Source of the DNA: JAOADN01 sp049323795
Lineage (GTDB): Bacteria; Pseudomonadota; Alphaproteobacteria; Rhodobacterales; Rhodobacteraceae
Reading direction: 5' to 3'
Assembly: GCA_049323795.1 (NCBI GenBank)
Contig: JBMOOH010000035.1
Location: forward strand, 1-64,000
DNA: 64,000 nt
The notes beneath the pieces are model-generated. The model was not told the DNA's origin. It ran no database searches and saw only the letters and a list, made by a program, of their open reading frames with translations. Of this stretch, positions 8,531-16,447 are shown in pieces; the first letter of the stretch is position 1; every line of letters begins with the position of its first letter. The translations under genes were made by a program, and so were the position numbers.

Positions 8531-8723
8531 CGCTTGCACGAACAGGCAGGTGAGTGTTCGTGCCGCGGCCGCCCTGCGGAGGGCGGACGCGTCTGCGACG
8601 CATCCGCCGGGCGGCCGCGTCCCGAAAGCGGGCGTCGGCTTGGGTGTCACCCCCCTTGGCCGTCGCCGCCCCTGGCGGCTTTGGGTCAACCGGCATGGAC
8701 GACCTTCCACTGGAAGGTCGTCT
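8531..8723 (+). repeat. Interspersed GC-rich repeat, family A copy 2, in the LysR/operon divergent region
   Basis: This is the second copy of the family-A repeat (see 4297-4485). The first about 95 bases are highly similar, then comes a variable middle containing GCCGCCCCTGGCGGC, then the identical 37-base block 8687-8723 whose perfect inverted repeat spans 8699-8721. It occupies most of the 347-base gap between mmgE/prpD and lysR and ends 24 bases before the lysR start, so it must be transcribed into, or overlap, the regulatory region. No LysR T-N11-A box was confidently assigned in the rest of the gap. Confidence 0.8.
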
Positions 8724-8746
8724 TTCACGCCAGAAGGAGGGGCGGA

Positions 8747-9625
8747 ATGACCCGCCCGCCCCCCTCGCTCGACCACATCCGCTCGTTCGAGGCATCGGCC
8801 CGCCACCTGAGCTTCACGCGCGCAGCGGAGGAACTCGGCTTCACCCAGGCCGCCATCAGCGCCCATGTCCGGGCGCTCGAAGCCTACGTGGGCCGTGCCC
8901 TTTTCATCCGCCGCGCCCGCAGCCTCGAACTGACCGAGACGGGCGAGGCGTTCCTGCCGACGCTCCGGCCCGCGCTCACGCAGATCGACGCGGCGACGGA
9001 TGCGATCGTCACCGGCGCGCGGGACCGGAGCGTCGTCGTCGCCTGCCCGATGAGCCTGGCTGAAAACTGGCTGCCGGGGGTGCTGGACGCCTTCCTTGGC
9101 GCGCATCCAGGGATCGAGGTCGTCGTTCATGGCACGATCTGGGACGGGCAGGGGGACGATCAGGCCGACCTCCAGATCGTCGTGACGCGCGAGGGCGAGG
9201 AGCCGGCGGCGGCCACGCGCCTCTGGCCCGAGACGCTGTCGCTGGTCTGCGCGCCCAGGCTGGCCGGGGCCGTGGGCAGGACAGGGCTTCTCGGACTGCG
9301 GCGGATCGTCGTGTCGGGACGGCAGGAATACTGGCCGATCTTCCGGCGCGCGCTCGGCGGGCCGGACGCCGGGGCGGGCCCGGCGCTCCGGACCAATTCG
9401 TCGAACGTCTCGCTCGAACTTGCGGCGGCGGGGCTTGGGGTGACGGTGGCGCTGACGTCGCTCGCCGAGACCTATGTGGGGCGCGGGCTGCTGGCGGAGC
9501 CCTTCGCGACACGGCCGCCCAGCCCCTGGGGCTACTACCTGACCCGCCGGGGCAGGCCCAAGGGGTCCGCGGCGGACCGGCTCGCGGCCTGTCTCGCCGC
9601 TGCGGCGGCAGCGCGGTCGATGTGA
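8747..9625 (+). CDS. LysR-family transcriptional regulator (GcvA-like)
   Basis: A 292-residue LTTR. The N-terminal winged helix includes SLDHIRSFEASARHLSFTRA and TQAAISAHVRALEAYVGRALF, followed by a linker helix and a periplasmic-binding-fold effector domain. The start chosen is the ATG at 8747 because AAGGAGG lies 7-13 bases upstream and the HTH begins immediately; a longer open frame upstream only crosses the repeat. It is divergent from the MmgE/PrpD-MttB-DMGDH operon and is the obvious candidate regulator of it. The GcvA-like HTH is common in regulators of amine and amino-acid catabolism. Confidence 0.9.
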   Translation: MTRPPPSLDHIRSFEASARHLSFTRAAEELGFTQAAISAHVRALEAYVGRALFIRRARSLELTETGEAFLPTLRPALTQIDAATDAIVTGARDRSVVVACPMSLAENWLPGVLDAFLGAHPGIEVVVHGTIWDGQGDDQADLQIVVTREGEEPAAATRLWPETLSLVCAPRLAGAVGRTGLLGLRRIVVSGRQEYWPIFRRALGGPDAGAGPALRTNSSNVSLELAAAGLGVTVALTSLAETYVGRGLLAEPFATRPPSPWGYYLTRRGRPKGSAADRLAACLAAAAAARSM

Positions 9626-9642
9626 CATGCCAGCGGCTGGCA
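9622..9642. promoter_or_regulatory. GntR-type operator-like site and inverted repeat upstream of arabonate dehydratase
   Basis: GTGACATGCCAG (9622-9633) differs from the palindrome consensus CTRRCATGYYAG seen at 18210, 21753, 29071 and 33877 only at its first base. It overlaps a second inverted repeat, TGCCAG-CGG-CTGGCA (9628-9642). It lies over the lysR stop codon and about 80 bases before the dehydratase start. Membership in the GntR regulon is inferred from the match; the hairpin could alternatively end lysR transcription. Confidence 0.45.
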
Positions 9643-9710
9643 GACGCCGGACGGGCCGTCTATAACGGTCGCGCGCCGGGAGGCACCGCGCGAAGCAGAG
9701 GATCGGAAAG

Positions 9711-11453
9711 ATGACGTTCAAGCCCGCGAAATGGCCACGCAAACTTCGCAGCCAGGAGTGGTTCGGGGGCACGTCGAAGGACGCGATCTATCACCGCGCC
9801 TGGATGAAGAACCAGGGCTTTCCGGCGGATCTGTTCGACGGGCGGCCGGTGATCGGGATCCTCAACACCTTCAGCGAGCTCAATCCCTGCAACGCGCACC
9901 TCAATGACCTCGCCCAAAGGGTCAAGAACGGGGTCTGGGAGGCGGGCGGGTTCCCGGTCGACGTGCCGGTGTTCTCGGTCAGCGAGTCCGGGTTCCGCCC
10001 CACCGCGATGATGTTCCGCAACCTCGCCGCGATGGCGGTCGAGGAGACGATCCGGGGCCAGCAGATGGACGGGGTCGTCTGCCTGGTGGGCTGCGACAAG
10101 ACCACGCCGTCGCTTCTGATGGGCGCGTCCTCGGTGGACCTGCCGACGATCATGGTGACGGGCGGGCCGATGCTGAACGGCTACTACAAGGGCGAGCGCG
10201 TCGGGTCGGGAACGCATCTGTGGAAGTTCTCGGAAGCCGTGCGCGCGGGCGAGATGACGGCGGCCGAGTTCGTCGAGGCCGAGAACTCGATGAGCCGCTC
10301 GCCCGGGTCGTGCAACACCATGGGCACGGCGAGCACGATGGCGAGCATGGCCGAGGCGCTGGGGATGACGCTCAGCGGCAACGCCGCGATCCCGGCGGTC
10401 GACTCGCGGCGGCGGATGATGGCGCAGCTGACCGGGCGGCGGATCGTGCAGATGGTGAAGGACGACCTGAAACCCTCGGACATCCTGACGAGGCAGGCGT
10501 TCGAGAACGCGATCCGCGTGAACGGCGCGATCGGAGGATCGACCAACGCGGTGATCCACCTCCTTGCCATCGCCGGGCGCGCGGGGATCGACCTGACGCT
10601 CGACGATTGGGACCGACTGGGTCGCGACGTGCCGACGATCGTGAACCTGATGCCCTCGGGCAAATACCTGATGGAAGAGTTCTTCTATGCGGGCGGCCTG
10701 CCGGTCGTCATCAGGCGGCTGGCCGAGGGGGGCTTTTTGCACAAGGATGCGCTGACCGTCTCGGGCCGCTCGCAGTGGGACGAGGTGAAGGACGTCACCA
10801 ACCACAACGAGGACGTGATCCTGCCGACCGACAAGGCGCTGACGAAGTCGGGCGGGGTCGTGGTGCTGAAGGGCAACCTCGCGCCGGATGGCGCCGTGCT
10901 GAAACCCTCGGCCGCGACGCCTGCGCTCATGAAGCACCGCGGCCGCGCGGTCGTGTTCGAGGACATCGACGACTACAAGGCGCGGATCAACGACGAGGAT
11001 CTCGACATCGACGAATCCTGCGTGATGGTCCTCAAGATGTGCGGGCCGAAGGGCTATCCGGGCATGGCCGAGGTGGGCAACATGGGCCTGCCGCCGAAGG
11101 TCCTGCGGAAGGGCATCACCGACATGGTGCGCATCTCGGACGCGCGCATGTCGGGGACGGCCTACGGGACGGTCGTGCTGCACACCTCGCCCGAGGCCGC
11201 GGCGGGCGGGCCGCTGGCGGTGGTGCGGACCGGCGACATGATCGAGCTCGACGTGGCCGCGCGACGGCTGCACCTCGACATCCCGGACGTGGACCTGAAG
11301 GCGCGGCTGGCCGCGTGGGAACCGGCGGCGGAGCCGCCGGGCGGCGGCTATGCGCGGCTCTTCCACGACCGCGTGCAGCAGGCCCACACCGGGGCGGACT
11401 TCGACTTCCTCACCGGCTGCCGCGGCAACGCCGTGGCGCGGGAGAGCCACTGA
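9711..11453 (+). CDS. L-arabonate (pentonate) dehydratase, IlvD/Edd family
   Basis: This 580-residue protein resembles the L-arabinonate dehydratase subfamily throughout (start KWPRKLRSQEWFGGTSKDAI, end DFDFLTGCRGNAVARESH). It removes water from L-arabonate, and often from D-fuconate or D-galactonate, to give the 2-keto-3-deoxy acid. Fe-S cluster cysteines are C60 (NPCNAH), C128 (VGCDKTTPS) and C201 (GSCNTMGTAS). The stop overlaps the next start (TGATG), coupling it to the matching sugar dehydrogenase. Later enzymes of the route (2-keto-3-deoxyarabonate dehydratase, semialdehyde dehydrogenase) are not in the window. A sugar-acid dehydratase serving the L-fucose route is an alternative. Confidence 0.9.
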   Translation: MTFKPAKWPRKLRSQEWFGGTSKDAIYHRAWMKNQGFPADLFDGRPVIGILNTFSELNPCNAHLNDLAQRVKNGVWEAGGFPVDVPVFSVSESGFRPTAMMFRNLAAMAVEETIRGQQMDGVVCLVGCDKTTPSLLMGASSVDLPTIMVTGGPMLNGYYKGERVGSGTHLWKFSEAVRAGEMTAAEFVEAENSMSRSPGSCNTMGTASTMASMAEALGMTLSGNAAIPAVDSRRRMMAQLTGRRIVQMVKDDLKPSDILTRQAFENAIRVNGAIGGSTNAVIHLLAIAGRAGIDLTLDDWDRLGRDVPTIVNLMPSGKYLMEEFFYAGGLPVVIRRLAEGGFLHKDALTVSGRSQWDEVKDVTNHNEDVILPTDKALTKSGGVVVLKGNLAPDGAVLKPSAATPALMKHRGRAVVFEDIDDYKARINDEDLDIDESCVMVLKMCGPKGYPGMAEVGNMGLPPKVLRKGITDMVRISDARMSGTAYGTVVLHTSPEAAAGGPLAVVRTGDMIELDVAARRLHLDIPDVDLKARLAAWEPAAEPPGGGYARLFHDRVQQAHTGADFDFLTGCRGNAVARESH

Positions 11454-12406
11454 TGGCGGCCCCGAAGTCCGGCCCGGTGAAGGTCGCGCCCGTCAAAGTG
11501 GCTCTCGTCGGGATCGGCAAGATCGCGCGCGACCAGCACATCCCGGCGATCAGCGCCTCGCCCGACTGGGAACTGGCCGCCACGGTCAGCCGCAACGCCG
11601 GGGTTGACGGCATCGACCGCTACGCCACCGTCGAAGAGATGCTGGCCGCGCGCCCCGACATCCCCGTCGTGTCGCTCGCCATTCCGCCGCAGCCGCGCTT
11701 CGACTACGCGGCGGCCTGCATCGCGGCCGGGCGGCACGTGATGCTCGAGAAGCCGCCCGGGCAGAGCCTCGCCGAGTGCTGCGACCTCGAGCGGATGGCG
11801 CGCGAGAAGGGGGTGAGCCTGATGGCGACGTGGCATTCGCGCCATGCGCACGGGGTGCAGGCGGCGAAGGCGTGGCTGGAGGGCAGGACGCTGAAATCGC
11901 TGAAGGTGACGTGGAAGGAAGACGTGCGCCGCTGGCACCCCGGCCAGGACTGGGTGTGGGAGCCGGGGGGCCTCGGCGTCTTCGACCCCGGCATCAACGC
12001 GCTGTCGATCGTGACCGCGATCCTGCCGCTGCCCATGCACCTGAAGGCGGCTGTTCTGGACTTCCCCGCCAACCGCGACACGCCCGTCGCCGCGCGGCTC
12101 GATTTCGCCTACCCGGGGGCCGAGGTGACGGCGGATCTCGACTGGCTTCAGACCGGGCCGCAGACCTGGGACATTGACGTCGTCTGCGCCGAAGGGGTGA
12201 TGAAGCTGTCCTCGGGCGGGGCGAAGCTCGACATCGACGGCAGGCGGGCCGGCGAGGGGCCGGACCGGGAGTATCCGGGGCTCTACGCGCGGATGGCGGA
12301 ACTGCTGCGCACAGGGTCGAGCGACGTGGACCTTGCGCCGATGATTCACGTCGCGGACAGCTTCACCCTCGGCAGGCGCCGGCAGGTCGCGGCCTTCGAC
12401 TGGTAG
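11453..12406 (+). CDS. L-arabinose / D-galactose 1-dehydrogenase, Gfo/Idh/MocA family
   Basis: This 317-residue oxidoreductase closely follows the Azospirillum L-arabinose 1-dehydrogenase / Pseudomonas D-galactose dehydrogenase pattern. It has the NAD(P) motif GIGKIARDQHIPAI (from residue 20), MLEKPPG with the catalytic-type lysine K100, and the signatures WKEDVRRWHPGQDWVWEPGG and FDPGINALSIVT. It oxidises the C1 hydroxyl of L-arabinose, D-galactose or D-fucose to the lactone. Its ATG overlaps the dehydratase stop. No lactonase is adjacent; the fuconolactonase at 30.2 kb could serve. Confidence 0.9.
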   Translation: MAAPKSGPVKVAPVKVALVGIGKIARDQHIPAISASPDWELAATVSRNAGVDGIDRYATVEEMLAARPDIPVVSLAIPPQPRFDYAAACIAAGRHVMLEKPPGQSLAECCDLERMAREKGVSLMATWHSRHAHGVQAAKAWLEGRTLKSLKVTWKEDVRRWHPGQDWVWEPGGLGVFDPGINALSIVTAILPLPMHLKAAVLDFPANRDTPVAARLDFAYPGAEVTADLDWLQTGPQTWDIDVVCAEGVMKLSSGGAKLDIDGRRAGEGPDREYPGLYARMAELLRTGSSDVDLAPMIHVADSFTLGRRRQVAAFDW

Positions 12407-12418
12407 CCCCGAAGGGCC

Positions 12419-12439
12419 GGGGCGCCGGCGGGGCGCCCC
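12419..12439. terminator. GC-rich hairpin after the arabinose operon
   Basis: A perfect 8-bp stem, GGGGCGCC (12419-12426) with GGCGCCCC (12432-12439), around a GGCGG loop. It sits between the convergent dehydrogenase and cytochrome c genes, so it may act on both strands. No U-tract. Confidence 0.5.
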
Positions 12440-12472
12440 TGCCCGGACGACCGAAGCGCCGTCACTGGGCCG

Positions 12473-12916
12473 TCACTGGGCCGGCGGCGCAAGCGAGACG
12501 AGATAGGCCACCATGTCGCGGGCGTCTTGCTCCTTCTTGAGCTTGAAGGACATCTTGGCGCGTGCCGCCGGATCGCCCAGATACTCCTTGAGGTAGGCCG
12601 TCGGGTCGGCCAGGTACTTCACGAGCTGCTCCTCGTCCCAGACCAGCCCCTTCGCCCCGGCTGCAACGAGCGAGTCGCTATACTTGAAGTCGGGGTAGCT
12701 GCCGGCCGCGCGGCCGACGATGCCGTAGAGATTGGGACCGGCCTTGGCCGCCTTGCCGGCGAGCACGGTACCGTCCGGCGCCGCCACGAGGTGACAGCTC
12801 TGGCATTGCTTGAACACCGTCGCGCCGTTGGCGGCATCGCCGGCGGCATCGCTGGCGGCGAGGGTCGGGGTGGCGGCGAGACCGGCAAGGGCCGCGACCG
12901 CGAGGGAACGTATCAT
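12473..12916 (-). CDS. cycA: Cytochrome c2 (soluble periplasmic class I c-type cytochrome)
   Basis: This 147-residue precursor has a Sec signal (IRSLAVAALAGLAATPTLA, cleavage near residue 20-21). Heme attaches at CQSCH (C38, C41, H42) and M122 in KMSFK is the sixth ligand. The central AGPNLYGIVGRAAGSYPDFK and the tail AKMSFKLKKE match the cytochrome c2/c550 group of Rhodobacter and Paracoccus, which carries electrons from the bc1 complex to the reaction centre or oxidases. GGGAGG precedes the ATG. The gene is monocistronic and divergent from idi. Confidence 0.92.
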   Translation of the reverse strand: MIRSLAVAALAGLAATPTLAASDAAGDAANGATVFKQCQSCHLVAAPDGTVLAGKAAKAGPNLYGIVGRAAGSYPDFKYSDSLVAAGAKGLVWDEEQLVKYLADPTAYLKEYLGDPAARAKMSFKLKKEQDARDMVAYLVSLAPPAQ

Positions 12917-13417
12917 GTGGGAGCCTCCCAGTTTTCCGGACACACGGACGTTGACGACACCTGGGTCACCGGGCCGCACCGTCAAGCGACGGCATGTGCG
13001 AGGGTGCAGTGACGCCAGAGCGAAGAAAGCGCGTTTACAAGACGATCGATATCGCTGTTGCCGCGGAAAGGCGAGGCCGCAATGCTCAATTTTTCGGGAC
13101 GTCTTGCCACGGCGGGATGGTCGATCGGCCGGATGCAGATTCCCCCCGGCCGCACCGTCGGGTGGCCGTGGTGCCGGCGATGCTCCGTGCGGCCACAAGA
13201 CGGTCTGCCGGGTGTTGCGGCACATGCAGGACGCCCAGTACAAGTCCGGCGGACGCCGCCAACGCTTCGCCAGCCTGTGCCGGGACATCGCCGTTCGAAG
13301 GCTGACCTTCGGGACCTGCATGAACAAGAATCTGGTGCATGCGCGCCCGCGCGCCCATATCAAGACCGGACTGAAGAACCTTGCGCACCTTCTGCGCCTT
13401 GTGCCCGCTGCCCACAC
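12917..13417. other. 501-base divergent intergenic region between cycA and idi
   Basis: No convincing gene. Short open frames on both strands lack recognisable domains and a ribosome site. The region must hold the promoters of cycA and idi. I searched by eye for PpsR/CrtJ boxes (TGT-N12-ACA) and FNR boxes (TTGAT-N4-ATCAA) and found none with correct spacing; the nearest is a TGT-N11-ACA just before the idi start. Confidence 0.6.
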
Positions 13418-13948
13418 ATGACCGAGATGATCCCTGCCTGGGTGAACGGCACCCTCACCCCCGTCGAGAAGCTGGAAGTCCACCGCGCGGGCCTGCGGCA
13501 CCCTGCGGTTTCGGTCTTCGTGATGGCGGGGAGCGAGATTCTGCTCCAGCGCCGCGCGGCCGGGAAGTACCACACGCCGGGTCTCTGGACGAACACCTGC
13601 TGCACCCACCCCGCATGGGGCGAGCCGGCGCGCGACTGCGCGGTCCGGCGGCTGCGGGAGGAACTGGGGATCGTGGGACTCGGCCCCGTTCTGCGGGACC
13701 GGGTGGAATACCGCGCGGACGTGGGCGCCGGACTGACCGAGCACGAGGTCGTGGACATCTTCGTCGCCGACGCGCCGCGCGGGCTTGGGGTGGTCCTGAA
13801 CCCCGCCGAGGTATGGCAGGTCCGCTGGATGCCGCTCGACCGGCTCGAGGCGGACGTGCGGGCGAACCCGTCTGCCTATACGCCGTGGGTGAGGATCTAC
13901 CTCGAGGACCACATCGACCGGATCTTCGGGCCGGCCCGCGCCGGCTGA
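13418..13948 (+). CDS. idi: Isopentenyl-diphosphate delta-isomerase, type 1 (Nudix fold)
   Basis: This 176-residue enzyme interconverts isopentenyl and dimethylallyl diphosphate for carotenoid, quinone and bacteriochlorophyll side-chain synthesis. The catalytic cysteine is C62 in WTNTCCTHP and the catalytic glutamate is E110 in GLTEHEVV. The Nudix-like helix is RRLREELGI. The start was set at the MTEMIPAWVNG methionine because upstream sequence in frame shows no homology. In Rhodobacter species idi accompanies the photosynthesis genes; here its neighbours are cycA and tspO. Confidence 0.93.
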   Translation: MTEMIPAWVNGTLTPVEKLEVHRAGLRHPAVSVFVMAGSEILLQRRAAGKYHTPGLWTNTCCTHPAWGEPARDCAVRRLREELGIVGLGPVLRDRVEYRADVGAGLTEHEVVDIFVADAPRGLGVVLNPAEVWQVRWMPLDRLEADVRANPSAYTPWVRIYLEDHIDRIFGPARAG

Positions 13949-13951
13949 TCC

Positions 13952-13971
13952 CGGCGGCTCTTGCGCCGCCG
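13952..13971 (+). terminator. Hairpin immediately after idi
   Basis: CGGCGGC (13952-13958) and GCCGCCG (13965-13971) form a 7-bp stem with a TCTTGC loop, three bases after the idi stop. There is no U-run. The remaining about 250 bases before tspO show no gene. Confidence 0.5.
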
Positions 13972-14223
13972 ACCGCACGGACGCCCGTCACCGCCCGCGC
14001 TTCCGCGCCCGGTCGCGCCGCTCGCCGCGCCTCCCGCCGCGCCTGTCCCGGCAGTCGCCTTCCTCGTCGATGCAGCCGCCCGCCGGCCGGCGGTGCCGGG
14101 GCGAAGCCCTTCCCGCGCTTCCCGCGCGACCCGAAGCGCAGGACCGTGCGCGGCGGTCAGTGGATCATTGGCAGGTTTCGGGCTAAGTCCCAGCCTGTGA
14201 AGCCCCTGAAGGAGGTCCTTGCA

Positions 14224-14688
14224 ATGGACTGGACCCTGTTCCTGACCTATCTCGCCGCCTGCATCGCTGCCGGATCGACCGGCGCGCTGTTCAGCCCCGG
14301 AACCTGGTACGACAGCCTGGACAAGCCGTCCTGGACCCCCCAGAACTGGGTTTTTCCAACGGTCTGGACCGCGCTCTACATCCTCATGTCCTACACGGCC
14401 ATGCGGGTCGCGCTGGTTCCCGGAACAGGGCAGGCCCTCGCCTTCTGGTCGCTCCAGATCGCGCTCAACACGCTCTGGACGCCGGTTTTCTTCGGGTTGA
14501 GGAAGCTGGGCACGGGCATGTTCGTCCTGGCCTGCCTCTGGCTGGCGGTCGCCGCCACGACGGTGGCCTTCTTCCGCGCGGACTGGATCGCCGGCATCCT
14601 CTTCGCGCCCTATCTGGTCTGGGTGACGATCGCGGCGGCGCTCAACTTCTCGGTCTGGCGCCGCAATCCGGGCAGTGCGGCCGCTTGA
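14224..14688 (+). CDS. tspO: TspO/MBR family tryptophan-rich sensory protein
   Basis: This 154-residue protein has five predicted membrane helices and the conserved aromatic signature of TspO: SPGTWYDSLDKPSWTPQNW, FPTVWTALYILMSYTAM, and LNTLWTPVFFGLRKLGTG. TspO is an outer-membrane-associated porphyrin/cholesterol-binding protein that in Rhodobacter sphaeroides lowers photosynthesis gene expression in response to oxygen. The start is supported by AAGGAGGT about seven bases upstream, the best ribosome site in this part of the window. Its own promoter would lie in the 250-base region after the idi hairpin. Confidence 0.93.
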   Translation: MDWTLFLTYLAACIAAGSTGALFSPGTWYDSLDKPSWTPQNWVFPTVWTALYILMSYTAMRVALVPGTGQALAFWSLQIALNTLWTPVFFGLRKLGTGMFVLACLWLAVAATTVAFFRADWIAGILFAPYLVWVTIAAALNFSVWRRNPGSAAA

Positions 14689-14727
14689 AGGTCACGGCCT
14701 GCAGGGGACGCTCAGCGCGAACATCGC

Positions 14728-14782
14728 CCTGACGGCGGGCCGCGCATGGCGCGTCAGGTCCGGCGCCTCGCGAACGCCGGAC
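14728..14782 (+). terminator. Two tandem hairpins after tspO
   Basis: CCTGACG (14728-14734) pairs with CGTCAGG (14752-14758). This is followed directly by GTCCGGCG (14758-14765) with CGCCGGAC (14775-14782), an 8-bp perfect stem followed by ATTTCCTC. The second looks like a factor-independent terminator for tspO; it may also serve the convergent ribokinase operon. Confidence 0.55.
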
Positions 14783-14856
14783 ATTTCCTCGCCGCCGATC
14801 CGGGTCAGGATCCGTTAGGAGGGATCGTCCGGCAGGTCCGGCGCGGCATGGCCGGT

Positions 14857-15786
14857 TCAGCCCATCATCAGTGCCTCGATCTCGGTCCGCGTCGGCATGG
14901 AGGACGCGGTGCCGGGGCGGGTGACGCTGATCGAGGCGGTCGCGCAGCCGAAGCGCACGGCCTCGACCGGGTCCTTGCCCTCGGCGAGGGCGACCGCGAA
15001 GCCACCGTTGAAGGCGTCGCCCGCGCCGGTCGTCTCGACGACCTTCCCGGCCTTGTAGGCGGGCACATGCACCGAACGCGAACGGTCGCGGTAGAGCGCG
15101 CCGCGTTCGCCGAGCGTGATGATCGCCGCGCCCACGCCCCGGTCCATCAGCGCGTCGGCGGCCTTTTCGGCCTCGGCCAGCGTGCCGACGGGACGGCCGG
15201 TGAGCGCTTCGGTCTCGGTCTCGTTCGGGGTGAGGAAGTCGCAGAGGGCGAGCATGTCGTCGGTGAGCGGGGCCGCCGGGGCGGGGTTCAGGATCGTCCG
15301 CGCGCCGCCTGCCCTGGCGATCTGGAGGAAGCGGAGCGCTGCGTCCATCGGCTGTTCGAGCTGGGTGATGGCGACCGAGGCGCCCCCGATCAGCGCGGCC
15401 TCTGCGTCCATGTCGGCGGGCGAGATGCGGGCGGCGGCGCCGGGGGCGATGATGATCGCGTTGTTGCCGGTCGCCTCCTCGACGAAGATGTAGGCCGCAC
15501 CCGTGTAGCTTTCCGGGTCTTCGGTGATGACGGGGATGACACCGGCCCTGGCCCAGGTGGCGCGGGCCATGCCGGCGAAGTCGTCGCGCCCGAGGCGCGA
15601 GAGGAATAAGACCTCGGTTCCGGCCGCTCCCCCGGCCTTGCCCGCCGCGACAGCCTGGTTCGATCCCTTGCCGCCCGGCCCGAGCGCGAAGGAGCGGCCG
15701 AGGAGGGTTTCACCGATCCTGGGCTGGCGGTCGGCGCGGTAGGCGGTGTCGGCGACGAAGACGCCGAGGATGACGATCTTGGGCAT
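14857..15786 (-). CDS. rbsK: Ribokinase (PfkB family)
   Basis: This 309-residue PfkB kinase phosphorylates a sugar at its terminal hydroxyl using ATP. It carries the N-terminal GPGGKGSNQA (from residue 37) and the C-terminal signature VETTGAGDAFNGGFAV with catalytic D257. Length and both motifs match ribokinase, though L-arabinose, fucose or nucleoside-derived sugars cannot be excluded. It is the last gene of a minus-strand run (ABC ATPase, SGNH hydrolase, RbsD/FucU, kinase), with a long hairpin in the gap before it. Confidence 0.88.
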   Translation of the reverse strand: MPKIVILGVFVADTAYRADRQPRIGETLLGRSFALGPGGKGSNQAVAAGKAGGAAGTEVLFLSRLGRDDFAGMARATWARAGVIPVITEDPESYTGAAYIFVEEATGNNAIIIAPGAAARISPADMDAEAALIGGASVAITQLEQPMDAALRFLQIARAGGARTILNPAPAAPLTDDMLALCDFLTPNETETEALTGRPVGTLAEAEKAADALMDRGVGAAIITLGERGALYRDRSRSVHVPAYKAGKVVETTGAGDAFNGGFAVALAEGKDPVEAVRFGCATASISVTRPGTASSMPTRTEIEALMMG

Positions 15787-15890
15787 GGGTCAGGGCTTTT
15801 CTTGGGTGACGGTTGGCACACCGGCGGCGGCCGGCCCGCACGGGGTGGGTGGGAAGCGCCCGCGCCCCCGTGGCGGGGCCGGGTCGGGCG

Positions 15891-15914
15891 CTGCCGGTGC
15901 TGGCGCACCGGCAG
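15891..15914. repeat. Perfect 10-bp intercistronic hairpin
   Basis: CTGCCGGTGC (15891-15900) and GCACCGGCAG (15905-15914) pair perfectly around TGGC, in the 146-base space between the FucU/RbsD gene and rbsK. It may set differential expression within the operon (attenuation or mRNA stabilisation). Nothing else is recognisable in this gap. Confidence 0.6.
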
Positions 15915-15932
15915 GACGGGCGGGTTCTGCGC

Positions 15933-16385
15933 TTACGCATCCGGCGGGATCACGCCCTTGCGGAACATGAAGCAGCCGTAGAAGCGGCGTTCGCCCGTCC
16001 GGATGACCGCGTAGGAGTCGCGCGCCATGTCGTAGAAGGCGAATCGCTCGATCCCGATCATCGGGCGGGGCTTGCCCTCGGCCGCGTCGATCTCGGCCTG
16101 GACCTCGGCCTGCACCTGCGGGATCTCGGAGGGCTTGCCGACCACCTCCATCCTTCCCGCGAAGTCATCGACGAAGGTGTCGAGCGGCATGACCGAGAGG
16201 ATCGCCTGTACCGCCTCGGGCGCGGTCAGGTTGTCCATCCGCAGAAGCTCGCCCGTGACGGTGCGGCGCGCAACCGAATCCGAGGGGAAGTTCGTGTCGG
16301 CGATGACGAGCACGTCGCCGTGGCCCATCGCCCTGAGGCAGTGCAGGACCTCGGCGTTGAGGCGCGGGTCGAGTCCCTTGAGCAT
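15933..16385 (-). CDS. RbsD/FucU family sugar mutarotase (paralogue 1)
   Basis: This 150-residue protein begins MLKGLDPRLNAEVLHCLRAM and has the active-site segment MGHGDVLVIAD (H22, D30) and the C-terminal ERRFYGCFMFRKGVI. The length and FYGCFMFRKG end fit FucU (L-fucose mutarotase) better than RbsD. It speeds conversion between sugar anomers or ring forms before oxidation or phosphorylation. A second copy is at 23913-24359. It lies between a SGNH hydrolase and ribokinase in an ABC-transporter operon. Confidence 0.88.
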   Translation of the reverse strand: MLKGLDPRLNAEVLHCLRAMGHGDVLVIADTNFPSDSVARRTVTGELLRMDNLTAPEAVQAILSVMPLDTFVDDFAGRMEVVGKPSEIPQVQAEVQAEIDAAEGKPRPMIGIERFAFYDMARDSYAVIRTGERRFYGCFMFRKGVIPPDA

Positions 16386-16447
16386 GTCTGTCCCTCCCTT
16401 GGCGCGGCCCGGTCAGCGGGCCCGCGCGCATGTTTCCGGCGCCGGTC

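Noticed and set aside
12917..13417. PpsR (TGT-N12-ACA) or FNR boxes controlling cycA/idi
   Set aside because: No site with correct spacing was found; the only near match has 11 spacer bases.
12994..13417. Short open frames in the cycA-idi gap as genes
   Set aside because: No recognisable domain, no ribosome site, and frames overlap on both strands, as expected by chance in GC-rich DNA.
14857..16385. Simple ribose (rbs) operon
   Set aside because: RbsK and an RbsD/FucU protein are present, but the transporter is CUT1 type and the mutarotase end motif favours FucU, so ribose specificity is not claimed.
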